A DNA stretch of 64,000 nt, from the NCBI GenBank assembly GCA_025175895.1, contig CM046004.1, positions 5,456,001-5,520,000 on the forward strand, in the 5' to 3' direction. Shown piece by piece: positions 1 through 12,121 of this stretch. Under the pieces are notes generated by a model, which was not told the DNA's origin, searched no databases, and saw nothing but the letters and a program-made list of their open reading frames with translations. Positions within the stretch are counted from its first letter, which is position 1. Each line of letters starts with the position of its first letter. The translations under genes were made by a program, and so were the position numbers. Source of the stretch: Wurfbainia villosa (taxonomy: Eukaryota > Streptophyta > Magnoliopsida > Zingiberales > Zingiberaceae).

Positions 1-827
1 TCTAAGAGACTTTTGGATTTGTCACAAGTCTTATATAACTAAGATGTTACAACATTTTAGCATGTCTGACTGCAACGGCGAACAGACACCTATTGCGAAA
101 GGTACTGTTCTGAACAAAAGTATGAATCCCAAAACTCCAGCTGAAATAGTCGAGATGGATAAAAAACCATATTCAAGTGTCATAGGTAGTTTAATGTATA
201 TTATGTTGTGTACTCGTCCCGATATCAATCACGTATGGGCTTAGTCAGTCACCAAACCCAGGATCGAGACATTGAAAAGCAGTAAAAAATATATTCAGAT
301 ATCTGAAGGCGACGATAGATTATTGTCTCTGTTATAAAGGATCAGATATGAGCCTAAAGGGCTATTCAGATGCAGATTGGGCTGGGGACCTGGATGATAG
401 AAAATCAACATCAGGTTATACGTTCTTGTTGAATGGTGACGTCATCTCTTGGAACAGCAAGAAACAGACCTGTGTGACCTTATCTACAATGGAAGATGAA
501 TATGTGGCATGTTCAGCAGTTGTATAAGAAGCAGTCTGGTTGAGGAGGTTCCTGAAGCATTTGAAGATTGCTGAGGACAGTGGGAATCCAGTGACCGTCT
601 ATTGTGACAGTCAAGCTGCTATAGCTTTTTTCAAGGATCCCAAATATCACGACAAGGGCAAGCATATAGCTATAAAGTACAACTTTATAAGGGATATTAT
701 TGCTAAGAAGAAAGTGATTCTTGAGTATATCCCTACACGAGCTATGCTTGCAGATCTTTTTACTAAGCCGATGACTAAAGAGTCATTAAATGAGCATGTA
801 AAGTCCATGAAACTTCGTAGAATGTAA
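1..827 (+). pseudogene. Copia element 1: end of reverse transcriptase and RNase H (broken)
   Basis: This is the C-terminal part of a Ty1/copia polyprotein that enters from the left edge. Residues like LLQHFSMSDCN and IGSLMYIMLCTRPDI mark the end of the reverse transcriptase region. DADWAGDLDDRKSTSGY, then SWNSKKQ, STMEDEY and YCDSQAAIAF, belong to the RNase H domain, and the last residues are KLRRM before the stop at 825-827. The frame is broken by stops near 242 and 525 and by frame changes, so no functional protein is made. Elements A and C in this window have the same order and the same last residues (LRRM), so all three belong to one family. The upstream part lies outside the window. Confidence 0.9.
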
Positions 828-2268
828 CAACGTTGTAATTGACAATCAGATATGTTTTGATTGTAATTTTTTTTTTATGAAGGCCATAATTTATTCAGTG
901 TATGTGTATGTTATGTTACATTCTAGTGATAAGATCTCGATAAGCATGTTGACATGTAGTGATTGATCCTCTCACATGGACAATCATCTCTATTTATTGT
1001 GTATGAATAGAGGTAAGATCGATGCTTGTAGGTCAGCTTATGCGGTTGTTGGCTCTGGAAGCTGGAAAATTTATTACATTCCTATAAATTAGGGTCGTCT
1101 TGATATTTGTATCAAAATAAGATCATTTTGTGGTAAACGATCGAAGTAAATGAACCCACCATTTACTATACCTGTTTTGAGCCAGATTAGAATTCATATG
1201 TTGAATTCTGGATTCATGTGTTGAATTCTGGATTAGGCATTGAGAATGTCTAGATCAAAAGTTGTACGATGTTACTTTGATAATAACATGCACTCTTTAT
1301 TGGTAAAGAGGAAAAACATCGTAGCATGTGATTCATACCACATGTACTAAGACGACAATAAGGGTAGTAGGAGAATGAATCCCTACTTCTCTACTATGTG
1401 AGCCCTTTGAGATTATATGTTGATCTCAATATTTCCCCTTTGTGACTATTTAGGTGTCTACTTGAAGTTTTAATCAAAGTTTGCTACTTTAGCATGTCTA
1501 CCTATGACTATGTATGATTCGATCTATGGAACATGGCTAAGAAAGCGATTGATTAAAATGAATAGATTCACACTAAAAAGGAAGATTAAATAAGTTTACA
1601 TTCTTTGAAAATTATTCACTGGTCGACCCATTTCTGTTATGTATGGAAATATTTATGAATATTAAGAATATAGAACATGCTCTTGACTTGATGGTCATTA
1701 TGAGGGATTAGAGATGTTCATATTGATGTAAGTGAAGATTATTTAATCTGGGCAAATAACAAGACATTATATCCAGGTAAACAGTTAAGTACCACCAAGA
1801 GAATGGTTCAGTACCACCTGGAAAATGGCTGGGAGCCACCTGGAGGATGACAATGGGTCATCAGGTGAGTGACTACGTGTCATTCAGAGAATGATTATGT
1901 ACCATTTGTAGAGCGGCTAAGTTAGGCGTAACAACTTTTCTTAGCATTGATCGCTCTATGAACAGCTATGTAAGGTATAACAACTTTCTTAGCATTGGAT
2001 TGCTCAGTGTACTTGTTGTCGCACAAACCATTTTCCTATGTATGAATTGGTTGTTCTAATAGTCTTTGTGACTATTAATATCTGTTCTATTAGTTTTTTT
2101 TTTACTATTGACTCCGACTCAATTCTAGTCTATGTGACTGGATACTTCTATTAGTCTTTTGGGACTCTTGACTATCGACTCCGGCATTATTTAGTCTATG
2201 TGGCTAAATACCTTTTAATGGTCTATATGATCATTTGCCTTTGTGGCTTAACTTGGACGAGTGAGAGA
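828..2268 (+). other. Long 3' untranslated region of copia element 1
   Basis: About 1.4 kb lies between the RNase H stop and the LTR, with no reading frame. The stretch is recognisably shared with element A (minus strand, 7188-8521) and element C (51219-52562). It holds a nested stem-loop module (1265-1344), imperfect repeats built around ACCACCTGG and ATGGCT (about 1785-1915), and a row of small hairpins with pentaloops (2058-2245). It ends in a purine-rich tract (GACGAGTGAGAGA, polypurine tract) directly before the LTR. Such length and conservation are unusual for a copia element. Confidence 0.75.
1265..1344 (+). other. Nested stem-loop module in the 3' UTR of element 1
   Basis: The outer stem is TACGATGTT (1265-1273) with AACATCGTA (1315-1323). 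An inner hairpin CTCTTTATTGGTAAAGAG (1293-1310) lies inside it. A third hairpin pairs CATGTG (1325-1330) with CACATG (1339-1344). The same three parts recur in element A (8061-8132) and element C (51625-51702). The pairing is seen directly; an RNA role is inference. Confidence 0.55.
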
Positions 2269-2628
2269 TGTTGACAGTTATACAAACTACTCACACGGAG
2301 TGCAAACGTGCACTCCGTGGAGCACTTCGTCAAGTGCACGATGCACTTGTGGTGGAAGGGTGGCATCACTATAAGTGCGTCCAAGTTAGAGGGGAGAGCG
2401 GTGGGTGCGCAGAGAAGCTGTCGGAAAGAAGAACACCTAAGCGTTATCGGATTTGGTTTGTGGAAATCTGAGGAGCTTTCCGTTGTGATCGTTCCTCCGA
2501 CGCGAGTAGAAGATCCAAAACCGATTCAACTCTTTTGGGGTAAATCTTCAAGAACAAGTATGTGAATGAATTCGATTCCATTTCGTAAATTACCTCGATT
2601 AGAACAGATTCAAGAACAGAATATAACA
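2269..2628 (+). repeat. 3' LTR of copia element 1
   Basis: It begins TGTTGACAG directly after the purine tract GTGAGAGA and ends with ATAACA, so it has the TG...CA form of an LTR (about 360 bp). It contains a block around 2469-2500 (GAGGAGCTTTCCG, then TCCTCCGAC) that recurs in the LTRs of elements A and C although the rest of those LTRs does not align well. The 5' partner is outside the window, so the right boundary rests on the CA end only. Confidence 0.65.
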
Positions 2629-4307
2629 ACTTAAGCGTCGAAGAGGCACCGCAGTCCAAACGTCCTCCTCCACTCTCATTTGTTCTCCCTCGGGTTGTGG
2701 CTCCCAACTGCCCCGATAAACATCCACCAGTGCTACCAAAGCTCGCCCTGTTGCCAAAGCTCGCTCCGCTGCCCGGGTCACTGCTCGAATTCCTCATCAG
2801 AGGCGTTCGCCGCCCCGTCATATAAGCTGGTTGAATGCAACATACCTACTCAACCAATCGAGTCATCAGCTTCGCTAAATCACCCTCAGCCGAGTCAACG
2901 GAACTTTCCTTCGAGTAATCCTCGTCTCAGCCAAGTCCCTTATCTCGATGTTTCAACCGCAACACGACTTGACTTGATATTCATCCTGCAATAAGGTTTT
3001 GTGCCCCTTTCAGGAGCAACAAAATGGGATGTTAGAACTCTGAATGCAAAGAACATGACAGCCCTTCCCCTTAAGCAGCAAGTTGGCATCTAGCGGATGA
3101 ATGAAACTCTCAGTTTTCCCTTTTTTGTTCTTTTATTTTTTAATGTTTTTATGGGAAGGTAATTAAGCGTGCTGTTAGAGCAAATCTCGACCCAGCTTAA
3201 AGTCCCTTCACTTTTTTGTCCACATGCAAAGAATACAGAAAAGCAGAGGCATGGCAATTGCCCTCGAATGGCACCACATTCTCTGCAGGTTCTCTTCAGC
3301 TTTAAACCAGTGTGGTGGCCATCACTCCATCGCTCTGCTACAATAATAGACATTTATTAAGTATTAAATGGCAAATGAATTTCCATCCTCTAGGAAGCAG
3401 TACTGTGAGAAGGGATGGTCCTGACTCCCATGGAGCAGAGCTACCTGTCCGTTCTAATGCCGCAGAAGCTAGAATCTAGTTCAAGGCAGATAGAGTTCTT
3501 CCACTTTCATGTTCTTTATCCAAATTTTCATAGTATTCTTCATATTTTATGTTCCTTGCAGTCGAATGAATACATTACTGCAACGCCTGTAAGTTATTAA
3601 TTGACGAATTGCTACGATAGGAAGAATGTAGAATCAAACCTGTTTTTATTATTCAAGATGAGTATGACTGTATGAGGTCTTAAACTCGAATAGGAAGTAT
3701 CCAAAACTCTCTTTTCTCTTATGAACTTCATCATGATCAACTTTCAGATTCTTCACCTAAATTTGACTTTATAGAAATTAATTAGCAACCCCATGTCAGA
3801 AATGGACAAGGTCATTCTTTCAGCCTCCGTAACTGATTCAAAATTGAGAGCATGCAACACTTGATGGAGCCCGTGGATTGGATGACTCGACGTGAGTTCT
3901 TCAAAGGCTGCTGCGACCTAGTTAAACTGGGCACCTTCAATGCAATGACGACCTTAATTTGTGCATGGCTAGAACTCAGCAGTTGTATTGGGGCTCCCAG
4001 AGATGATTGCTAATTGCTATAAATCAGCATGGTTTTGTTAAGGAAAGCTAAATTATTTGTGACGAGTTGTGATTGCTGCTATAGATATGATAAACTATTG
4101 GAGGGAAAAATGAGTGCTGCTTTTTTGTTCTTCAAAATTTTGAAAGGATGCATGGCTTATCCAATCCAATGTGTTATGTCTTAAATTCCCTTAAGTCCAT
4201 CAATATTCATCACTCACCCACCAAAAATTCTTGGACCAACCATTCAATCAGTTTAACGCTTGAATCTGAGCAGCCTCATGTATCTGTTTTTACAAAACAT
4301 CTTAGAA
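2629..4307. other. Intergenic stretch, no supported gene
   Basis: The stretch is moderately GC-rich at 2640-3060 and AT-rich after that. A reading frame of about 100 codons (2680-2994) and a short cysteine-containing frame on the minus strand (3090-3353) exist, but neither shows a domain I recognise, start context or splice-site support. It may contain a degraded low-copy gene fragment. Confidence 0.4.
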
Positions 4308-4672
4308 GTTACGGTGATTTATCAAATAGTGCACGTGAAGTTTATAATTATTCAAATAACGTTCCATATTTTTATATTTATCAAATAACATACTTAATTT
4401 CCTTTTTACTCCTCCCGCCAAATAGATCTACACCACAGTGATATTGAGAATTCAAATCTCAGTACCACAGTGGTGGTGTTGGGATTACAATACAACTGTG
4501 GTATTGAAATTTGAATTTCCAATACAACGTTCGGGATTTTCACTATGATACAGATCTATTTGGCAGGAGGAATAAAAAAAAAATTAAATATGTTATTTGA
4601 TAAATATGAAAATATGGAATATCGTTTGAACAATTTTAAATTTTACGTGCACTGTTTGATAAATTACTGTAA
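4308..4672. mobile_element. Foldback MITE with long terminal inverted repeats
   Basis: The left arm (about 4308-4435) and right arm (about 4550-4672) are near-perfect inverted copies. Left-arm landmarks TTTATCAAAT, GTGCACGT, TTCAAATAACG, TATTTATCAAATAACATA and CCAAATAGATCT reappear reverse-complemented in order. The centre also pairs (CACCACAGTGATAT with CACTATGATAC). No coding capacity is seen. A target duplication could not be fixed, so the superfamily is open. Arm length over 110 bp is compatible with a MULE-type or Tourist/Stowaway-derived foldback. Confidence 0.75.
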
Positions 4673-6599
4673 AATTTATGTGCCCAAATCGCCAGATGAG
4701 CTAAGGGCGTGATGAATAATAACTGTTCTTGCAAATAAAATAAAAACTAAGCCTACTCTTGAGAATGTCTGGCAAGCTCACACAAGAGGTAGTACAGCAA
4801 AAATAAAATTAAAAAAAAAAAAATCGCCGGGAGAGTTTGAAATCTTATTTTTACTCATCGATGAATGACTAGCTCATGCATTATCTTTGTGCTTCGAAGA
4901 TAACCTCTGAAGTAGACCCGATCATAAATTCGAATTGATTATTTAACTATTCAAAATTATCATTTCGACGGTTCTAAAAATATCGATCATTAATCTTAAT
5001 CTTCCAAGTTGTTTATTTATTCACTTAGTGTATAAGAGAATTAAAATCACATAGTCCATTAGCTTTTTAGGCATCAAAATATTTTACTTCGTCCTCTAAA
5101 TATTGTATTTTTTATTTTTTTTTAATTTTCAGCGAATTATCAAATAATTTTTGAGTTTCCAAAAAAAAATCGAGAAACAAAATAGATTCTAAACCATCTC
5201 TATTTTTTTTTATATCGACAGTTTTTTAATCTAGAATTAACATTTTTACACTTTAGCATAACAAAACATATACATCACGTCAATTATATTTTTTCGATTA
5301 ATTTTATATGCCCAATGATAATCTTCATTGTATATATAATTTTATTATTAAATAAATTATATTTTTTTGACAAATCTATTATTAGTTGTAGTCTCTATAA
5401 ATTAAATATTGAATAAATAAAATAAGACCAATAAATAACCTATTATGAGAGTTAAATGAGATTAACTTTAATAAGTTAAAAGTAAAATAGTTTATCTCAA
5501 GACAAGCAAAGTACCCTTAATATCATTAAAATATTATAAATATTATTAAATAAAATATTATTGCTAAAAAATTAAATAAGTAAAAAAACGACAATTCAAT
5601 CACCAATTCAACATTTAAAATTAAATTTCGCTCTTAATTGATCAAATGAGAAATTAGCCTATTAACTCGTCATTTCTGAATGAGTGATTAGCCTATTGCT
5701 CGATTCACATTTTGGGCCAAATCCAATTCAGATCCTCCATGGATAGATCTATTTTGAAAATGAAAAATTTTCAATATCTGTAAAGATTGGAATCGTCAAT
5801 CGACTTCCATCGACCTGTGTCCTACGATCATTGTGAGGGAGGTAAATCACGAAGGATCCTATAAATCTTGATATGGTGGCCAAGACATGTGAAGATCATC
5901 TGAATCTAAGAAAGAACTTTAAATCTTTTTCGGAATCGACTAATACCCCTTTTATAAATACTGCTGTGGCTTAACCACCACGTCTCTTTAGAGACATCCA
6001 ATAAAAAATTCTCAATATGAACATACAATGAGCTTAAAGAGGAAGGTGTTAGAAGCAAAAGTTAATATGATCTAATCAATCACTATTTTGCCCTTCATCC
6101 TTTCCACCTTCATTTGTTATTTAGCCATCTATCTTTGACTAATTGATTGGATCTACTATCAGTTGAGTAATTTCTCATTCACTTCGGTTGAGAAAGTTGA
6201 TTGGATTCTATCGATAGTTGGCCAAAAAAAACTCCCTCCTAGTCTAAACAAATAAAAGAAGGAAGAAGAGAAAAGAGAAAGGAAAGGCAAACAACCTTCA
6301 AGTGGAGAGGAAAATTATCCACATACATCCTTCGCACCTATGGCTAGTCAAAGACCACTTATAAGGCCAAAAAACCTAAAATTCATAATCACTCAAAGGA
6401 TCAATGGGTTAGGATGTCTTATAAACCAATTAAGTGTACAAATGCGACATTATAAAAGTGTATCCAAGATAGTCATAGGAGTCATTCAAAGTTTTGATCA
6501 AAATGAAAACCTTCACCTTTGAGTTTGAAATCTAGGGCCAACAATGGAAATTGAGTTTGAGATATCAGTGTTCATACGCCTAGCAAATAAGTTAAAATT
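4673..6599. other. AT-rich intergenic DNA
   Basis: Mostly AT-rich with poly(A) and poly(T) runs (about 4800-5600). A stretch of mixed composition at 5700-6300 contains scattered GATTGGATC-like words. I see no gene, RNA gene or bounded mobile element. Confidence 0.5.
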
Positions 6600-6812
6600 G
6601 AATTTAGACTTAGTAGAATAAAGACAAAATATATGAATTTTAAATTTAAAAATATTAGATATAACGAGATAATTAATAGGATCGAAGATGACGAATTATC
6701 AACTAAGAATTTTAAATGTTTAGAATTATTTTTGTAGAAGTCTATAAGGATTGTGAGAGATGTCTTAAATAGAATACAAATATAATGATTAAAATGAAAG
6801 AAAGTGTCAAAT
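6600..6812 (+). pseudogene. LINE reverse-transcriptase remnant, upstream part
   Basis: Translation from 6600 gives FRLSRIKTKYMNFKF, then DDELSTKNFKCLELFL and RDVLNRIQI. This follows the plant LINE reverse-transcriptase pattern of LSRTKTEYMEC, FKYLGS and DV.HRIQAGWLKW. Several Trp and Gln codons are now stops, as expected from C-to-T and G-to-A decay. The match resumes on the far side of element A at 24677, so A with its nested B sits inside this LINE. The true 5' start is not visible. Confidence 0.7.
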
Positions 6813-7187
6813 TGGTAGTTTTAGCATCTAATTGAGTTTATCTAAGCAAATTAAATTATAGAAATGAAATACTGAAAGTTGTAAAGATGCTTACTGAGGT
6901 TCGTCAGATTCTTCTCGCTTCCTTGGTGGAGTAGGAATGATGATTCTGCTCGCCGTCTGAGGATCAATCACGTCGGAAAGGTCCTCCTCTTCCACGAATC
7001 AAATTCTGTCCGCGCTTCGGTATTCTCGGATCACTCTAACTCTCCGGCAATCTCACTCGCTTGGGCGCACACCAGCAGCCTGACGACGATATCCACAGCA
7101 TACTCTTCTCTTGGACGCACCCCATATTTATGGGCAAAAGGAAATGCACGGGCCTGAGTCTATGCATGCGTGCATAAATCGCCAACA
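6813..7187 (-). repeat. 3' LTR of element A
   Basis: Matches 24270-24610 closely over 6813-7150 (for example TTTTAGCATCTAATTGAG at both). It starts (element sense) with TGTTGGCG next to the purine tract GAGTGGGAGA. The inner end has the shortened form TGGTAG where the other copy has TGTTAGTAG. The conserved LTR block lies at 6961-6995. Confidence 0.8.
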
Positions 7188-8521
7188 TCTCCCACTCGTC
7201 CAAGTGAATGTCACATATGCAAACGGTCACATAGACCATTAAAAGGTATTTAGTCACATAGACTAAATAGTGCTGGAGACAATAGTCACATAGACTAAAA
7301 ATTAGAGCCGGAGTCCATAGTCCCATAAGACTAATAGAACAGAGATCAATGATCATAAAAACCAATAGAACAACCGATTCATACATTGAAAAATGATTCG
7401 TGCAACAGCAAGCACATTGAGCAATCGAATGCTATAAAAGTTGTTACACCTTACATACCTGCTCATAGAGCGATCCACGCTAAGAAAAATTGTTACGCCT
7501 AACTTAGCCGCTTTTCAAATGGTACATAACCATTCTCTGAATGACACATAGTCACTCACTTGATGACCCATTGTCATCATCCAGGTGGCTCCCAGCCATT
7601 TACCAGGTGGTACTGAACCATTTTTCTGAATATAATGTCTTGCTATTTGCCCAGATTAAATAATCTCCACTTACATCAATATGAACATCTCTAATCTCTC
7701 ATAATGACCATCAAGTCAAGAGCATGTTCTATATTCTCAATATTCACTAACATTTCCATACATAACAGAAACGGGTCGACCAGTGAATAATTATCAAAGG
7801 ATGTAAACATATTTAATCTTCCTTTTTAGTGTGAATCCATTCATTTTAATCATTCGCTTTCCTAGTCATGTTTCATAGACCGAATCATCCATAGTCAATA
7901 GGTTTACATGCTAAAGTAGCAAACTCTGATTAAAACTTCAAGCAGACACCTAAATAGTCACAAAGGGCAAATGCTGAGATTAACATATAATCTCAAAGGG
8001 CTCACATAGTAGAGAAGCAGGGATCCATTCTCCTACTACCCTTATCGTCGCCTTAGCACACGTGGTATAAATCACATGCTACGATGTTATTCTCTTTATT
8101 AATAAAGAGCACAAGTTTACCTCAACATCGTACAGATTTTGATTCAGACATTCCAAATGTTTAATCCTGAATTTAACATATGAATTCTAATCTGGCTCAT
8201 AAACAGGTATAGTAAATGTTGGGAACATTTACTTCGATCACTTTTCTTAAATGATCTTATCTTGATACACATATCAAGACGACCCCAACTTATAGGTATG
8301 TATCCCATACATATAGCTTCCAAAGCTATCCTATAAGCAATAGTCTTACCTCTATTCGTACATAACAAACAGAGATGATTGTCCATGTGAGAGGATCAAT
8401 CACTACCTGTCAACATGCTCACCGAGATCTTATCAGAATGTAACATCACATACACTGAAAAAATTATAGCTAACATTAATGAACAATCAAATTATAATAT
8501 CCGATTGTCATTACAAAACTG
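7188..8521 (-). other. Long 3' untranslated region of element A
   Basis: The minus-strand counterpart of 828-2268 and 51219-52562. It carries the nested stem-loop module (outer arms 8080-8088 and 8124-8132, inner hairpin 8092-8109) and the row of small hairpins with ACATA loops as read on the plus strand (7205-7375). ACCTGG-type repeats lie around 7525-7625. No coding frame is supported. Confidence 0.75.
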
Positions 8522-11046
8522 TTACATTCTACGAAGTCCTATAGACTTTACATGCTCATTAAATGACTCTCTAATCATTGGCTTAGTAAAAGGATCTGCA
8601 AGCATAGCTCGAGTAGGGATATACTTAAGAATAACCTTCTTCTTAGCAACAATATCCCTGATAAAGTTGTACTTTATTGCAATATGCTTGCCCTTGCTGT
8701 GATATTTGGGATCCTTGGAAAAAGCTATCGCACTGATCATTACAATAGATCACATCGACTCACCGCTTCAAGAATCTTCGATGCTTCAGAACCTCCTTAA
8801 CTGCATCGCTTCTTATGCACTGAATATGCCATATTCAGCTTCCATGGTTGATAAGGCCACACAAGCTTGTTTCTTGCTGTTCCAAGAGATGGCGCCACCA
8901 TTCAACAAGAACACATAGCCTGATGTATATTTTCTATCATTCAGGTCCCCAGCCCAATCTGCATTTGAATATCCCTTCAGACTCATATCCAATCCTTGAT
9001 AACAGAGACTATAATCATTGCCGCTTCGTGATATCTGAATATCCTTTTGCCTTCCAGTTGTCTCTCTCTGGGTTTGATGACCGAAATGGTGACTAAGCCA
9101 ACAAAGATAGTTGATAATAGTGTACATTAAACTACCAACAGCACTGGCATATGATTTTTTATTCATCTCGGCTATTTCATTTGGAGTTTTGGGACTCATA
9201 CTCTTGCTCAGAACAGTACCTTTCACAATAGGTGTCTGTTCACTGTTGCAATTGGACATGCTGAAATGTTGTAACATCTTATTTATATAAGACTCTTGAG
9301 ACAAACCCAAAAGTCTCTTAGATCTATCCCTGATAATCTTTACTCCTAAGATGTATTCAGCTTCTCCTATATCTATTGTGTCAAACTGTGATGAAAGCCA
9401 CTTTTGACTTCTATCACAAAACCTATGTCATTTCCTGCAATCAGCATATCATCAACATATAACGATAAAATGACATACTTTCCTTTATCCTTCTTCAGGA
9501 AAACGCAATGATCCTCATTGATCATTTCGAAACCATAAGATAAAACCACTTCGTTAAATCTTATGTTCCACTGTCTTGATGCTTGCTTTAGCCCATATAT
9601 AGATTTCTTCAATCTACATACTTTATCTTCTTGGCCTTCAACAACGAAACCTTCTGGTTGAACCATATAGATTTCTTCATCAAGCTCACCGTTAAGGAAA
9701 ACGATTTTTACATCCATTTGATGTAACTCCAAGTTATAGTGAGCCACTAAAGTCAAAATGACTCGGATTGACACAAACTTTACTACGGGAGAAAATGTCT
9801 CCTCAAAGTCAATACCCTCTAATTAGGTAAATCCTTTTGCAACTATACGAGCTTTGTATCGGTTGATTGATCCATCAGCTTTCCTCTTTGCTTTGAGAAT
9901 TCATTTATTCCAATAGCCCTTCGGCCAGGAAGAAGATCGACTAACTCCCAAACATGATTCTTAATCATTGACTCCATTTCTTCAACCATTGCAACTTTCC
10001 ACCTTTCTCCATCTCTAGAGCCCAGAGCTTTCTTTACTGACTGAGGTTCCTCATCGTCAACAGGGAGTGTCATCATTGCCTCATTCTCAATATCAAACCT
10101 CTTCTTAGGTTTGATCTTACAAACACTTTTCCGTAAGTTGGGCTGATGAGAAGTCACCCCGTGACTAGGCAAAATACTCCTACTGGGTTGACTAGTTTCA
10201 GGTATCCCACTAGACACCTGTCCAGATGATAACGACTCTTCCTCCTCAAATAGAAGAACTGTCTTATCAACTTCACCTCTAATTGGAACTCAGTTTCGAG
10301 AAAAGTAGCATCTCTTGAATCAAATTCAGAGATCGTTCCATCTGATTGCTCACCTATGAAAACATAACATTTTGAAGTATCAGAATATCTTATAAAGATA
10401 CACTTCTTACCTCGAGGTCTTAGTTTTCTATACTTGTGAGAACTGTCATGAACATAGGCAGCCGACCCCTAGGGTCTCAGATTTCCCAAATCTGGTTTTC
10501 TGCCTGTCCAACGTTTATATGGGGTAGTTGGAACTGACTTTGAAGGCATTTTGTTAAGTATATAGGCTGCAGCTAATAATGCATCTCCCCAAAAGGAGAT
10601 CGACAAATTAGCATGCGCCATCATAGACCTAACCATTTCGAGAAGAGTCCTATTTCTTCTCTCAGGAACTCCATTTTGTCGTGGAGTTTCAGGGATCGTT
10701 AGCTGTCTAATAATCCCTTTATCATTACATATTGTCTTGAACATGTCAGACAAATACTCTCTACCACGGTCAGTGCGTAAAGTCTTAACCTTACATTCCG
10801 TTTGATTCTCAACTTCGTTCATATAACGAATGAAGCAATCCAATGCTTTAGATTTGTGAGAAATCAAATACACATGACCGAAATGAGAGAAATCATCAAT
10901 AAATGTAATGAAATAGGAAACTTCATGTTTAGCCCTCACATTCATTGGACCACAAATATCCGAATGAATCAATTACAATAGCGACTCTGCCCTAATAGCC
11001 TTACCGAATGGTTTCCTAATTGCTTTTCCAGCAAGACAATGCTCAT
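8522..11046 (-). pseudogene. Element A: integrase core, reverse transcriptase and RNase H (broken)
   Basis: Reading down the minus strand, the integrase core shows HSDICGP (about 10970), FITFIDDFSHFGHVYL, TDRGREYL and NGVPERRNRTLLEM. Reverse transcriptase follows with HQMDVKIVFLNGELDE (about 9730), YGLKQASRQW and the intact catalytic motif LYVDDMLIAGND (about 9450). RNase H shows NADWAGDLNDRKYTSGY and SKKQACVALSTMEAEY, and ends LRRM at 8522. Stops and frameshifts interrupt it near 10220-10470, 9840, 9370 and 8815. It is the downstream half of the pol gene whose upstream half lies at 20483-21250, beyond element B. Confidence 0.9.
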
Positions 11047-11051
11047 ATATA
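11047..11051. repeat. Target-site duplication (left) of element B
   Basis: ATATA directly before the TG of the left LTR; the identical ATATA follows the right LTR at 20478-20482. This fixes the ends of B to the base. Confidence 0.9.
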
Positions 11052-12121
11052 TGTTGGTAATATATGAGAGATGTCCTAAGGCAATCGCCTTATGTATGAA
11101 CCATTTATATGATAAATGAAGATTCACTATTTGAGTATACATGTTTTATGTATTTGATTGGATCTTAAACTCATTTATTGAATGTCCACGATACGATTCA
11201 CAGCATGAGAGAATTTGTGATTGGATCACAACTAGTGAGTATCTCTACATGTGTAATTGTGATGTATCGGAATTATCCCTAGTCGATGAATTGATGGATT
11301 TGGACACCATCAATTCTGTCGAGACTAGCACGAGGTATACTCCTTGGTGTATCAAGCGGTGATTCTCCTTTGGAGACATAGTGATGTCGGAGTTAATCGT
11401 GGATGCTAGTTATGGTAACTAGTTCATTGGAGTGACGGTAGTAAGACTTCATATGGTTCTCTGCATATATAGATATGTCAATGAAGTTCTTCTTGTGGCT
11501 TAAGTGCGATGTTCCTTTGACTTGCGGTATTCAAGTCATCTTGATCATGGAGACTTATGCTTTGACATCTTAAGCAAACATCTCTAAGGAGATGTGGACC
11601 GGGATGATTGGGTATAAGTCGAAGTGATCGAAGGTGTTTGAATAGCCTATAAAGATTCACCACTCCTTGCGAGGAGATGTATACCCATGGCCTCGTCGGA
11701 TTGTTACTAAAGTCTTTGGCCAAAGCATTACATGTTTAGAGTAAGGTACTCTTGATACATGTGGAGTAACTAGAATCCGTAGGGCGAGGAAATGATACTT
11801 GGGCTAGGTGTGGCGTAGTCGACCTAGTGAGGCTGACACAATAGACCATGTCTGAACCAAGTGGGTATAAGATGAGTGAAGGAATGGGGGCGATTCATTC
11901 GAGCTCTTGAAGGGTTTGAAATAGTTACGGATCAACCGTTGATCTTTTGGTTAATTGGGGATCATGATGTACTACTAGGTGCCACTCATGATCGTTCTAT
12001 AATTAATGGTTAATTATAGGCGGCCAACATAAACCGAGAACCTATTTGGTCACCACGCTGTGAGTGTAATCCAAAGGATTTAAAACGAGCTTGAGAATGG
12101 GATTCTCAGACCGAGAGAAAC

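Noticed and set aside
2680..2994. 104-codon plus-strand frame
   Set aside because: No recognisable domain and no splice or start support; kept only as a remark in the intergenic entry.
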